Assembly (NCBI RefSeq): GCF_015278125.1
Contig: NZ_JADILO010000015.1
Location: 1 to 64,000 of the forward strand
Reading direction: 5' to 3'
DNA: 64,000 nucleotides
Origin: Vibrio fluminensis
GTDB taxonomy: Bacteria > Pseudomonadota > Gammaproteobacteria > Enterobacterales > Vibrionaceae
Position 1 is the first letter of the stretch. Every line of letters starts with the position of its first letter. Shown piece after piece: positions 28,180-36,970 of the stretch. The notes below the pieces were generated by a model. It was given only the letters and a program-made list of their open reading frames with translations, searched no databases and had not been told where the DNA came from. The translations under genes and the position numbers were made by a program.

Positions 28180-28788
28180 ATGAACTTTCTCGCCCACCTT
28201 CACATCGCCCACGTGTCGAACTCTAGTCTTATGGGAAATCTACTGGGTGATTTCGTTAAAGGTGATCCTGATAAGCACTATTCGCATAGTGTTAGTCAAG
28301 GCATTCGTTTGCACCGCTTTGTCGATAGCTATACAGACTCGCACTCTGTAATGCGAGAAGCAAAGTCCTATTTTTCTCCTGAGACAAGACGTTTCGCTGG
28401 TATCGCGTTAGATGTGATGTGGGACCATTATTTAGCTACCAATTGGAAGTTGTATCACGATCGCCCCTTAAACGATTTTTGCCGTTTCGCTGAACGAGAA
28501 GTGAAGTTAGAGCAGCATCAATCGGCGATAATTTCTGAATTGCCGAAAAGATACTTACAAATGACGACGAGAATGTGGCAAGGGCAATGGTTGCAATCTT
28601 ATCAAACGCTAGAAAACATCGAGTTTGCTTTACAAAGGATGTCACACCGATCACCAAGAATGGCACCGTTAGCCGAGTGTTTTGCGCCTTTATCTGCGCA
28701 TTACGCTGAACTCGAGTCGTTATTCGTTGATTTTTATCCTGAGTTGCTTCAAGTCAGTAGAGATTTTACCTTTAGTTCTGGTAAGTAA
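28180..28788 (+). CDS. acpH: ACP phosphodiesterase
   Basis: AcpH removes the 4'-phosphopantetheine arm from acyl carrier protein. The 202 residues are close to E. coli AcpH (193). The start MNFLAHLHIAH, then SLMGNLLGDFVKG near 18-30 and GIRLHRFVDSYTDSH near 42-56, are family hallmarks, with the His/Asp residues expected of an HD-like metal phosphodiesterase. The start lacks a clear ribosome site. A helicase gene follows after 51 bp on the same strand. Confidence 0.92.
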   Translation: MNFLAHLHIAHVSNSSLMGNLLGDFVKGDPDKHYSHSVSQGIRLHRFVDSYTDSHSVMREAKSYFSPETRRFAGIALDVMWDHYLATNWKLYHDRPLNDFCRFAEREVKLEQHQSAIISELPKRYLQMTTRMWQGQWLQSYQTLENIEFALQRMSHRSPRMAPLAECFAPLSAHYAELESLFVDFYPELLQVSRDFTFSSGK

Positions 28789-28839
28789 CGGGCGCTTGAG
28801 TATAGAATCGCAGCCGTTGAAATAATAGGTAACGAAACT

Positions 28840-30099
28840 ATGTCAAAAGCATTTGCAAACCTTGGCTTGGCTACATCATTAGTCGAGACGTTAGTTAAGC
28901 TCGGATTTGAAACACCGACAGACGTACAACAGCAGGCAATTCCTTACGTTCTAGAAGGGCGCGATGTGCTAGCTGGCGCACAAACTGGTACCGGCAAGAC
29001 GGCAGCTTTTGGTTTACCTATTATTCACCGTCTTCTTGAGCAAGGTATCGAGCGCGATTCTCAACGCAATGATGCCTTGGCACTGGTGTTGGTACCGACA
29101 CGCGAGTTGGCGCAACAAGTATATGATAACCTAACTGCTTATGCGCAAAACACTGAGCTTAAAATAGTGACGGCTTATGGCGGCACTAGCATGGGTGTGC
29201 AAGTCAAGAATCTACAAGGTGGTTGCGATATTCTGATCGCGACACCGGGTCGATTGCTTGACCATATGTTCTGTAAAAATGTCTCTTTGCAAAAAGCACA
29301 CACCTTAGTGCTTGATGAAGCCGACCGAATGCTAGATATGGGTTTTTGGCCTGATCTTAAGCGTATTCTGGCGAAAATGAGCAGTGAGCGCCAAACGTTG
29401 TTTTTCTCAGCGACGTTCGACAAAAAAATTAAAGACATTGCCTATCGTATGATGAATGAACCGCAAGAGGTTCAAGTTGCTGCTGAAAACAGTACCGCAG
29501 AAACGGTAGAGCAGATGGTCTACCCAGTAGACAAGAAGCGCAAAGCGGAACTACTCGCGTATTTGATTGGCTCTCGCAACTGGCAGCAAGTTCTAGTTTT
29601 TACTAAGACCAAACAAGGTAGTGATGCATTAGCCGCTGAGCTTAAGTTAGATGGGATTAAAGCGGTTTCAATTAACGGGGATAAAAGCCAAGGTGCTCGC
29701 CAGAAAGCGCTCGATGATTTTAAAGCAGGCAAAGTACGCGCTTTAATTGCGACAGATGTAGCCGCTCGCGGTTTAGACATCAACCAACTTGAGCAAGTAG
29801 TTAACTTTGATATGCCATTTAAAGCCGAAGATTACGTTCATCGTATTGGGCGTACAGGACGTGCAGGTAAGAGTGGTCTTGCTGTGTCTCTAATGAGTCG
29901 TGACGAAGAGTATCTATTAGAGGCGATTGAGCGATTACTGGATACTCGTTTACCACAGCAATGGCTGGAAGGCTATGAGCCGAGTTTAATTGAAGAAATT
30001 GTTGATGACAGAACGCCAGCGAAAAAAAGTCGCTCTTCTGAAAAACGCCGAATGAAAGCGAAAATGAAAATTCATGCGAGTCGCGGTAAGCGTCGCTAA
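28840..30099 (+). CDS. DEAD-box RNA helicase, RhlE-like
   Basis: An ATP-dependent RNA helicase of 419 residues. Motif Q is in FETPTDVQQQAIP, motif I AQTGTGKTAAFGLP near 48-61, motif II LDEADRMLDMGF near 151-162, motif III SAT, and motif VI HRIGRTGRAGKSG near 327-339. The tail from about 385 is short and lysine/arginine-rich (KKSRSSEKRRMKAKMK), as in RhlE relatives and unlike DbpA, DeaD or RhlB. Likely roles are in rRNA maturation or RNA turnover. It is a second DEAD-box gene in the window and not a near copy of dbpA. Confidence 0.9.
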   Translation: MSKAFANLGLATSLVETLVKLGFETPTDVQQQAIPYVLEGRDVLAGAQTGTGKTAAFGLPIIHRLLEQGIERDSQRNDALALVLVPTRELAQQVYDNLTAYAQNTELKIVTAYGGTSMGVQVKNLQGGCDILIATPGRLLDHMFCKNVSLQKAHTLVLDEADRMLDMGFWPDLKRILAKMSSERQTLFFSATFDKKIKDIAYRMMNEPQEVQVAAENSTAETVEQMVYPVDKKRKAELLAYLIGSRNWQQVLVFTKTKQGSDALAAELKLDGIKAVSINGDKSQGARQKALDDFKAGKVRALIATDVAARGLDINQLEQVVNFDMPFKAEDYVHRIGRTGRAGKSGLAVSLMSRDEEYLLEAIERLLDTRLPQQWLEGYEPSLIEEIVDDRTPAKKSRSSEKRRMKAKMKIHASRGKRR

Positions 30100-30112
30100 T
30101 CATTGGAAATCA

Positions 30113-30140
30113 AAAAAAGCCAGCGAACGCTGGCTTTTTT
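30113..30140. terminator. Bidirectional terminator between rhlE-like and tetR-family genes
   Basis: Stem GCCAGCG/CGCTGGC with A and T tracts on its two sides, between convergent genes. Confidence 0.92.
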
Positions 30141-30165
30141 GGGTCAGGATAAACCACTCCGATGC

Positions 30166-30873
30166 TTATAGGCGGCACTCAGCCGCGTATACCAGCTCAA
30201 CAACGGTTTTTGGGGCGAGAATTTTACTCTCATCAACTTGTAGACGATGGGCCATGATCTTATTGAACATTTGCCAATGGTTTAATAAGCATTGGTCAAT
30301 ATCATCAGTTTCATCCGACCATGTTTGCAACAAGAATGGGGAAAGGCTTGCTGCACCGTGCGCGTACATGATCATTTGCCATTTTATTTCCCACACTTTA
30401 ATTGGTGTTTGTGGGTGCTCACGGTTGTAGTCATCGGCTATCGCGTCTACAGCGGTCTGAATTTTTCCTGATTGATCAACAAAGTAATCAAACAATGCAT
30501 CTTCTTGACGTACAGCATCAGCGATGAGTTGAATTGGTTGTTTGCTGATCAACATATGCGCCAAAAGCCGCACCGCAAAGATATACATCTTCTCATTTGC
30601 GGGAATTTTGTCAGGCATGTTTTCGATGATGGTATGAATATAATTCGTCATGAATTCTTGCAAAGCATCACTGATCGCGTACCAGATTTTTTCTTTACTT
30701 CCGAAATGATGACGAATCAGACTGTGTGACACACCTGCGCGTTCACTGATTTGTCGAAGAGATACTCTTTCATAACCGAGCTCGCAAAACATGTCAGCGG
30801 CGACTCTTAATATCTCACCTTTCGTTTTTACGGCATCCTGTGCGCTTCTACGACCTTGTTTTCTCTCGATCAT
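30166..30873 (-). CDS. TetR-family transcriptional regulator
   Basis: A 235-residue regulator with the TetR HTH at about 18-62: AADMFCELGYERVSLRQISE, then AGVSHSLIRHHFGSKEKIW. The C-terminal ligand domain is helical and not informative. The ATG at 30873 has GGGTGG about 8 bp upstream; a GTG four codons earlier is in frame. The gene is divergent from the PHB operon, but nearly 1 kb lies between them. Control of PHB synthesis or of the intervening transcript is possible and unproven. Confidence 0.88.
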   Translation of the reverse strand: MIERKQGRRSAQDAVKTKGEILRVAADMFCELGYERVSLRQISERAGVSHSLIRHHFGSKEKIWYAISDALQEFMTNYIHTIIENMPDKIPANEKMYIFAVRLLAHMLISKQPIQLIADAVRQEDALFDYFVDQSGKIQTAVDAIADDYNREHPQTPIKVWEIKWQMIMYAHGAASLSPFLLQTWSDETDDIDQCLLNHWQMFNKIMAHRLQVDESKILAPKTVVELVYAAECRL

Positions 30874-31092
30874 TTGAATTACCACCCTAAATTACTCGCT
30901 CTTTTTACCAGAAACTGGGCCAAGTTTCATCTTTAATTATATATTGTACACTTGGAAAATAAGCGTTGATCTCATTTGTAAACTATTTATACTGTCCGCT
31001 TGGGTAACAAATGAAGAGTTAGGCGCTTACAAAACACTAAACTAAGTGCTTTACGATAGGGCCTATAATGCGTTGTCTTGGAGAGATGTATT

Positions 31093-31185
31093 GTGGATCT
31101 AGTAGTTCTTGATTTGTTACTTTTGGTTTGTTTTTGGCTTTATTGCGATAACCAACATGGAGAATCAGCTTTGCTATCTTACTAA
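31093..31185 (+). CDS. Possible 30-residue hydrophobic small protein or leader peptide
   Basis: A GTG-started ORF with GGAGAG 7 bp upstream. The peptide is Met(Val)-DLVVLDLLLLVCFWLYC followed by a polar tail, which could be one membrane helix. It lies 24 bp after a TATAAT hexamer and 83 bp before a terminator. A second short ORF (31157-31237, 26 codons, cysteine-rich) overlaps it without a ribosome site. Translation is not certain. Confidence 0.4.
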   Translation: MDLVVLDLLLLVCFWLYCDNQHGESALLSY

Positions 31186-31267
31186 CACGGATTGTGGTCC
31201 CTGTGTTGTTTGTTATCTGTTTACCGTATCAATCTAACCACTGCCTTAAGGTTAATGCGTATTTGCC

Positions 31268-31294
31268 AACCCAGCCACTGAGCTGGGTTTTTTA
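31268..31294 (+). terminator. Terminator of the candidate short transcript
   Basis: Perfect 8-bp stem AACCCAGC/GCTGGGTT followed by TTTTT. No annotated gene ends just upstream on the plus strand, so it should terminate a short RNA that starts after about 31070. Confidence 0.8.
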
Positions 31295-31525
31295 TGTCTA
31301 TATTCCAAGTATTTTGGCGTCACTTGTGTATACAACTGACATTTATGAAATCAAATAGAAATTAATGTTTAATAGTTGAATAAACATCAATCAAAATAAT
31401 GAATTATACGTTTGTTTTAAACGATTTGAATTTATAATCAAAACACTCATTAGAATAATTCGTTAATAGTTATATTTGTCAGTAATGGAATATGATTGCA
31501 CTCAAAAAGTGAAATTGACACGTTA

Positions 31526-31551
31526 TTTTTGAAAATTGTAATTTTCAAAAA
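31526..31551. promoter_or_regulatory. 26-bp perfect palindrome upstream of phaB
   Basis: Arms TTTTTGAAAATT and AATTTTCAAAAA around a central GT, with no mismatch. It is 320 bp upstream of phaB. It could be an operator or a hairpin; the A/T ends also fit a symmetrical terminator, although its stem is weak because it is nearly all A-T. Confidence 0.55.
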
Positions 31552-31870
31552 AAGTACTTATAAATCAGTTGCATACCAATCTGGTCTTAACTGTCTTTGA
31601 TGTTTTTATTTATTTAAAACAACAGCTTACTGAATCTTAACGACTGTGCAACATTTCATGATAATGAGATCTAACGCAACTTTGAGTACATTTCTAATAA
31701 ATAATATTTGAAGTGTAACAATTGCCGATTAGTTTTAAATATAAAGAAGTTGATAAAAATATATCGACATAAAAAGGTTTTAAAGATTACGTGTAAGTAT
31801 GTTTTTGCATTTTATTGATGTGGGAATATATAGACGTTTTTTTAACTTGCTGTTCGACATGGAGTCATAA

Positions 31871-32611
31871 ATGGAAAAGATCGCTTTGATCACTGGATCA
31901 AAAGGCGGGATTGGTTCTGCAATTACCTCACAATTAGTGGAAGATGGTTACAGAGTTATCGCCACTCATTCACCTGGGAAACGAGAATGCGCACAAAGAT
32001 GGTTTGATGAAAATAATTATTCGTCGAATAAGGTGCGTTTGTTCGAGCTTGATGTAACCGATACTGAGCAATGTGCGGAGCGTTTGACGCAACTTCTAGT
32101 CGAAGAAGGTACGGTCGATGTAGTTATCAACAACGCTGGTATTACCAAAGATGGGGTATTCAAGAAGATGACCGCGCAAGCGTGGAAAGATGTCATCGAT
32201 ACCAATTTGAATAGTGTGTTCAATGTAACCCAACCTCTATTCGCCGCGATGTGTGAAAAAGGGGGAGGGCGAGTTATCAATATCTCTTCGGTTAATGGCA
32301 TTAAAGGTCAATTCGGTCAAACAAATTATAGTGCAGCGAAAGCGGGTATGATCGGCTTTACCAAAGCTCTCGCGGCTGAAGGGGCTCGTAGCGGCGTCAC
32401 AGTTAATGCTGTTGCACCAGGCTACACCATGACCCCAATGGTCGAATTAATGAAGCCTGAAACACTAGATTTTATTAAAGGTCAGATTCCCATGGGGCGT
32501 TTGGCAGAGTCAGTCGAAATCGCAAAATCAGTCAGCTTTTTAATTAGTGATGCAGGTGCTTACATTACAGGTGAAACATTGTCTGTAAATGGCGGCCTTC
32601 ATATGCAATAG
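31871..32611 (+). CDS. phaB: Acetoacetyl-CoA reductase
   Basis: An NADPH-dependent short-chain dehydrogenase that reduces acetoacetyl-CoA to (R)-3-hydroxybutyryl-CoA for polyhydroxybutyrate. The 246 residues match PhaB. The Rossmann glycines are in TGSKGGIGSAI near 8-18, NNAGIT is near 88-93, the catalytic Ser is in INISSVNG and Tyr-Lys in NYSAAKAGM near 153-161. FabG-type enzymes look alike, but the position ahead of thiolase, phasin and synthase settles the role. It is the first gene of the cluster; the thiolase starts 10 bp after its stop. Confidence 0.95.
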   Translation: MEKIALITGSKGGIGSAITSQLVEDGYRVIATHSPGKRECAQRWFDENNYSSNKVRLFELDVTDTEQCAERLTQLLVEEGTVDVVINNAGITKDGVFKKMTAQAWKDVIDTNLNSVFNVTQPLFAAMCEKGGGRVINISSVNGIKGQFGQTNYSAAKAGMIGFTKALAAEGARSGVTVNAVAPGYTMTPMVELMKPETLDFIKGQIPMGRLAESVEIAKSVSFLISDAGAYITGETLSVNGGLHMQ

Positions 32612-32621
32612 GGAGATTGCA

Positions 32622-33836
32622 GTGGAAAAAGTTTATGTAGTTTCGGCTAAGCGTACGCCTATCGGAGCGTTTGGTGGATCACTTAAAAACGTCAGTGTGG
32701 GTGATTTAGCAGCTGTCGCGATTAAATCAGCGTTACAAGATGGCAATGTTGCGCCTGGTCTTATCGATGAGGTGATCGTTGGCAATGTTATCGGTGCTGG
32801 CCAAGGTATGAGTGTTGGTCGACAAGCCGCAATTTATGCGGGAATCCCAGAAACCACGCCGGCCTATTCCATTAATATGGTCTGTGGCAGTGGAATGAAA
32901 ACAGTCATGGATGCCGTGAGTCATATTCGCTCAGGTGATGGTGACATCATCGTTGCAGCTGGCGTCGAAGTGATGTCTCAAATCCCATTTATCGTGCCTG
33001 CACAGGTACGTGATGGCCACAAAATGGGCAACATGGCCTTAACCGATTTGCTGATTAACGACGGGTTAACGGATGTTTTCAATCACTATCATATGGGTGT
33101 GACAGCAGAAAATGTCGTTAAAGAAGTCGGCTTAACCAGAGAGCAGCAAGACCACTACGCGTTGGAGAGCCAGAAGAAAGCGGTTGCAGCGATTGAAGCG
33201 GGTAAATTTGTTGCTGAGATTGCTCCAGTTGAAGTTAAACAGCGTCGAGAGATCGTTATGTTTGATACTGATGAGTATCCGAAAGATAACGCGACCCTCG
33301 AAGGCCTGCAGAAACTAAGACCGGCATTTGACAAAGAAGGTAGTGTAACAGCCGGTAATGCGTCAGGCATTAATGATGGGGCAAGTGCAGTGATTCTTGC
33401 CAGTGAGTCAGCAGTACAAAAACACAATTTGCGCCCAATTGCTGAAATTGTCAGCTACGCACAGGCTGGCATCGACCCAAAAATTATGGGGTTAGGGCCT
33501 GTTCCTGCGGTTACAAAGGCATTGTCTAAGGCTGATATTAGCGCGAAACAAATTGATGTTTTTGAGCTTAATGAAGCTTTCGCTGGTCAAGCTTTGGGAG
33601 TAATACATCAATTAGCGGACGAACATGGGCTTGCCGTGACTGAAATTTTAGACAAAGCCAATAAAAACGGTGGTGCAATAGCTCTGGGGCATCCTTTAGG
33701 GGCTTCGGGCAATCGTATCTTGGTTACTCTGATTCATGAACTTAATCGAAGTAGCGGCCAGTACGGCGTTGCCTCGCTATGTGTTGGCGGGGGTATGGGA
33801 ACCGCTGTAATCGTAAAATCAATCGAATGGAATTAA
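32622..33836 (+). CDS. phaA: Acetyl-CoA acetyltransferase (beta-ketothiolase)
   Basis: Thiolase that condenses two acetyl-CoA into acetoacetyl-CoA, the first step of PHB synthesis. The GTG at 32622, preceded by GGGAG, gives 404 residues starting MEKVYVVSAKRTPIG; an upstream ATG at 32589 lies inside phaB and is rejected. The acyl-enzyme cysteine is Cys88 in NMVCGSGMK, the histidine is in GHPLGASG near 361-368, and the second cysteine is in LCVGGGMG near the end. The thiolase signature NEAFAGQA is present. Confidence 0.95.
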   Translation: MEKVYVVSAKRTPIGAFGGSLKNVSVGDLAAVAIKSALQDGNVAPGLIDEVIVGNVIGAGQGMSVGRQAAIYAGIPETTPAYSINMVCGSGMKTVMDAVSHIRSGDGDIIVAAGVEVMSQIPFIVPAQVRDGHKMGNMALTDLLINDGLTDVFNHYHMGVTAENVVKEVGLTREQQDHYALESQKKAVAAIEAGKFVAEIAPVEVKQRREIVMFDTDEYPKDNATLEGLQKLRPAFDKEGSVTAGNASGINDGASAVILASESAVQKHNLRPIAEIVSYAQAGIDPKIMGLGPVPAVTKALSKADISAKQIDVFELNEAFAGQALGVIHQLADEHGLAVTEILDKANKNGGAIALGHPLGASGNRILVTLIHELNRSSGQYGVASLCVGGGMGTAVIVKSIEWN

Positions 33837-33860
33837 TTTAAATAACTAGGAGTTATCGTC

Positions 33861-34208
33861 ATGTACACTGATTTTTTTAAAAATTTTAACGACCAAACTG
33901 AAAAGCAACTAGAGCCGTACATCAAATTCAATAAGCTCGTAACGAAAAATGTAGAAGTGGTTACTGAGCTACAGCTAAACGCGATGAAAACGTACAGCGA
34001 GATGGGACTTACTCAAATGAAGGCTGCAAGTGAAATTAAAGATGCTACGTCCTTAGTGACCTTTAATTCACAGCAGTTAACAGTATTATCGAAACTTTCT
34101 CAACAGATGGTCGATGACAGTAATAAGCTACAAAGTATTGCCAAAGAATTTAAAGATGATGTAGAGAAACTTACTTCGGAAAATTTAAAGACAGTCAACC
34201 CAGCATAA
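33861..34208 (+). CDS. phaP: Phasin (PHB granule-associated protein)
   Basis: A 115-residue, largely helical amphipathic protein with no cysteine, matching the phasin family: it begins MYTDFFKNFNDQTEKQLEPY, and the central part (LNAMKTYSEMGLTQMKAASEIKD, read as one helix) has the typical heptad-like pattern. Phasins coat PHB granules and set their size. It sits between thiolase and synthase, 24 bp after phaA, and is followed by a strong terminator, which would let it be made in excess over the synthase. Confidence 0.9.
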   Translation: MYTDFFKNFNDQTEKQLEPYIKFNKLVTKNVEVVTELQLNAMKTYSEMGLTQMKAASEIKDATSLVTFNSQQLTVLSKLSQQMVDDSNKLQSIAKEFKDDVEKLTSENLKTVNPA

Positions 34209-34223
34209 CCACTGACTCAATAT

Positions 34224-34247
34224 GCCGCCTAGTCTAGGCGGCTTTTT
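34224..34247 (+). terminator. Terminator between phasin and PHA synthase genes
   Basis: Perfect 9-bp stem GCCGCCTAG/CTAGGCGGC with one base between the arms, then TTTTT. Synthase starts 20 bp further on with its own ribosome site. Confidence 0.88.
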
Positions 34248-34266
34248 CCGATCTAAGGAGTAACTT

Positions 34267-36060
34267 ATGTTTCAACACTTCTTTTCGGATTACCTTGTTA
34301 AGCTCCAAGATACCAATCAAAAGTGGTGGGAAGATTTAGAACTCAACAGGGCATCCGTCAACACTCCATTGAACAAGGCAATGCAAGAGGTCAATTTGGA
34401 AGACACTGCATTGCTGTTTGAGAAAGCAGCTAACCAACCCGCAGCGCTAATGGAAGTCCAAGCTCAGTGGTGGAAGCAGCAATTGGACATCTGGCAAAAC
34501 GTTATTCTGGCTGGTAACCCCGAATGTATTGTCAGTGCGGAAAGTGGTGACAAACGCTTTAACAACGAAAGCTGGCGTAATGAACTGGTATTTAATTTTA
34601 TTAAGCAGTCTTATTTGCTGTTTGGTAAAACTTATCTAGACACGATCAATAGCATTGAAGGTGTTGATGAAAAGGCCAAAGAACGTTTGGCATTCTTTTC
34701 TCGCCAAGCAATCAACGCCATGTCACCAAGTAACTTTATTGCAACGAACCCAGAGTTGCTCAAGTTAACTATTGAACGTAATGGCGAAAACTTACTTGCG
34801 GGCTTAGATCAACTTAAGCAAGATCTAGATGCGAGTTCTGATATTCTCAAAGTGCGGATGACGAATAACAATGCGTTCCGCGTCGGTGAAGATGTCGCTA
34901 ACACGCCAGGTGATGTGGTTTTTGAAAACGAATTGTTCGAGTTAATTCAATATCGTCCGTTAACTGAAAAGGTTCACCAAACTCCGCTGCTCATCGTTCC
35001 GCCTTTTGTCAATAAGTACTATATCCTTGATCTTCGAGAGAAGAACTCAATGGTGCGCTGGTTGCTAGAGCAAGGTCATAGTGTATTTATGATCTCTTGG
35101 CGCAATCCTGGCTCAGAACAGCGTCAAGTTGAATTTGGTGACTACGTGACAGAAGGTGTCGTCAAAGCGGTTACTGCGATAGAGGATATTACGGGACAAT
35201 CGCAAATTAATGCCGCTGGCTATTGCATTGGCGGTACTATTTTGGCCTCAACGGTAGCCTATTACGCCGCTAAGCGCATGAAGAAGCGCATCAAAAGTGC
35301 AACCTTCTTTACGACCTTACTCGACTTTTCACAACCAGGTGAAGTCGGTGCATACATCAATGAGCCAATTATTAATGCCATTGAAATGCAAAACAACTCA
35401 AAAGGCTATATGGATGGACGCTCACTAAGCGTTACATTCAGTCTTTTAAGAGAAAATAGCCTGTACTGGAATTACTATGTAGACAACTATCTGAAAGGTC
35501 AGAGCCCAGTTGACTTTGACCTGCTGTATTGGAATAGCGATAGTACAAATGTGACAGCACCCACTCATAATTTCATGCTGCGCGAACTCTACTTGGAGAA
35601 TAAGCTTGTAGAGGAAAAAGGGGTGAAGATTGGTGGAGTCTGGATTGACCTCGATAAGATCAAGATTCCAAGCTATTTCATTTCTACCAAAGAGGATCAT
35701 ATTGCTCTCTGGCAAGGTACTTACAGAGGTGCGTTGAAAGTCGGAGGTAATAAGACGTTCGTTTTAGGTGAGTCTGGTCATATTGCGGGGATTGTTAACC
35801 ATCCTAGTAAGAATAAGTATGGCTACTGGGTTAATGATAACCTTGAGGATTCAGCTGAAGATTGGATTAACTCAGCACGTCACAATGAGGGGTCATGGTG
35901 GGCGCATTGGCATCAATGGCTAATTGGTTCAAATCCTCCTGAACAAGTTGAGCCGTTTACGCAAGGTAATGAAAATTACCCGATATTATCTCCAGCGCCA
36001 GGTCGCTATGTGAAGCAAGTACTACCCGTTGAAGACAAAGTAACAGAAACTGTCGAGTAA
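34267..36060 (+). CDS. phaC: Class I polyhydroxyalkanoate synthase
   Basis: PhaC polymerises (R)-3-hydroxyacyl-CoA into polyester on the granule surface. The 597 residues fit class I. It has the N-terminal domain and then an alpha/beta-hydrolase domain. The catalytic triad is visible: Cys320 in the lipase-like box AAGYCIGGT, Asp477 in STKEDHIALW and His505 in GESGHIAGIVN. The PHA-synthase stretch PPFVNKYYILDLREKNS is near 245-261. Taken with phaB, phaA and phaP, the full acetyl-CoA to PHB route is encoded here. AAGGAG precedes the ATG. Confidence 0.97.
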   Translation: MFQHFFSDYLVKLQDTNQKWWEDLELNRASVNTPLNKAMQEVNLEDTALLFEKAANQPAALMEVQAQWWKQQLDIWQNVILAGNPECIVSAESGDKRFNNESWRNELVFNFIKQSYLLFGKTYLDTINSIEGVDEKAKERLAFFSRQAINAMSPSNFIATNPELLKLTIERNGENLLAGLDQLKQDLDASSDILKVRMTNNNAFRVGEDVANTPGDVVFENELFELIQYRPLTEKVHQTPLLIVPPFVNKYYILDLREKNSMVRWLLEQGHSVFMISWRNPGSEQRQVEFGDYVTEGVVKAVTAIEDITGQSQINAAGYCIGGTILASTVAYYAAKRMKKRIKSATFFTTLLDFSQPGEVGAYINEPIINAIEMQNNSKGYMDGRSLSVTFSLLRENSLYWNYYVDNYLKGQSPVDFDLLYWNSDSTNVTAPTHNFMLRELYLENKLVEEKGVKIGGVWIDLDKIKIPSYFISTKEDHIALWQGTYRGALKVGGNKTFVLGESGHIAGIVNHPSKNKYGYWVNDNLEDSAEDWINSARHNEGSWWAHWHQWLIGSNPPEQVEPFTQGNENYPILSPAPGRYVKQVLPVEDKVTETVE

Positions 36061-36081
36061 TAATGATGGTATAAGTATACG

Positions 36082-36106
36082 AGAGGGGCCAGTGGCTCCT
36101 CTTTTT
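36082..36106 (+). terminator. Terminator after phaC
   Basis: AGAGGGGCC pairs with GGCTCCTCT (one G-U pair), then TTTTT. Confidence 0.8.
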
Positions 36107-36307
36107 GTATTATCTCTAATCCACTTTACCGCTATCTCTGATAACTAGATCTCAATTACCACTCAAAAAACACAAAACTATCCCTGTAGTTAGTTTGGAA
36201 CAGTTTAAAGTTATCTTTATCAAGGTTCAGTTCCGTAATTTGTTTCAAGAGACTATTTGTTACAGATGCCTTTATGTCGGGAATTATTGAGCTAATGGAG
36301 TCGAGTA

Positions 36308-36823
36308 ATGAAATGGATTTGTTTTGTCTCTGCGTTGTTAACCCTTACCGGGTGCTTGGGAATGCCGGATACGGTAAAGCCCGTTGATGGCTTTAACGTG
36401 GATCGCTATACGGGAAAATGGTATGAAATCGCTCGCCTTAATCATTCCTTTGAAGAAGGTTTAGAGAACGTAACCGCTGAGTATATTGCGAAAGAAAATG
36501 ATGGGTTAGCGGTTGTCAATCGCGGCTATGATCCGGAATCAGGCGAATGGCGACAAGCGAATGGCAAAGCATTTTTCGTTAATCATAGTGACAGTGGATA
36601 CCTACAGGTTTCTTTTTTTGGACCATTTTATGGTTCTTATGTCATTTTTGGTTTGGATAAACAAGATTATCAATACGCGTTTGTATCGGGGCCAACACTC
36701 GACTATTTGTGGCTGCTTGCTCGAACACCAAAGGTTGAACAATCCCTCATAGACCAATTTGTCGAACAAGCCGCCTCGCGGGGGTTTAACACTCAAGAAC
36801 TGATTTATGTGCGTCATGAATAG
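36308..36823 (+). CDS. blc: Bacterial lipocalin, outer-membrane lipoprotein (Blc-like)
   Basis: A lipoprotein with an eight-stranded lipocalin barrel that binds lysophospholipids or fatty acids in E. coli. The 171 residues match Blc (177). The signal peptide ends in LTGC (lipidated Cys about 16). The lipocalin block 1 motif is RYTGKWYEIARLNHSFE near 33-49 and block 2 is YVIFGLDKQDYQYAFVSGP near 113-131. GGAG precedes the ATG by about 8 bp. It is a single gene. Confidence 0.93.
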   Translation: MKWICFVSALLTLTGCLGMPDTVKPVDGFNVDRYTGKWYEIARLNHSFEEGLENVTAEYIAKENDGLAVVNRGYDPESGEWRQANGKAFFVNHSDSGYLQVSFFGPFYGSYVIFGLDKQDYQYAFVSGPTLDYLWLLARTPKVEQSLIDQFVEQAASRGFNTQELIYVRHE

Positions 36824-36970
36824 TGATCTGTGAGGCGATTTATGGCGTGGTCTGCGGGTGAGAGGATTTAGTGGAACAAGTTTCGCCCTGAATACTGAGG
36901 TAAAGTGAGTCTTTCTGCTCTGATTTGGCTATTTCTCGGCGTAGAGATCTGATATTGAATTAGGAGAAAA

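Larger units (their letters stand above)
30874..31870. other. Long intergenic region upstream of the PHB genes
   Basis: About 1 kb. From 31064 to 31294 it holds a TATAAT hexamer, a 30-codon ORF and a terminator, which together look like a short transcript. From 31295 to 31870 it is AT-rich and has a 26-bp perfect palindrome (31526-31551). The rest shows nothing I can name. Confidence 0.5.

Noticed and set aside
31157..31237. 26-codon cysteine-rich ORF overlapping the hydrophobic small ORF
   Set aside because: It has no ribosome site and no independent support, so it is mentioned only as part of the candidate transcript.
31750..31767. LuxR/SmcR/HapR-like site before phaB (TTGATA...TATCGA)
   Set aside because: PHB synthesis is under LuxR control in V. 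harveyi, so I looked for a site. The two half-sites here are about 2 bp too far apart for the known 20-22-bp operator and one is imperfect.
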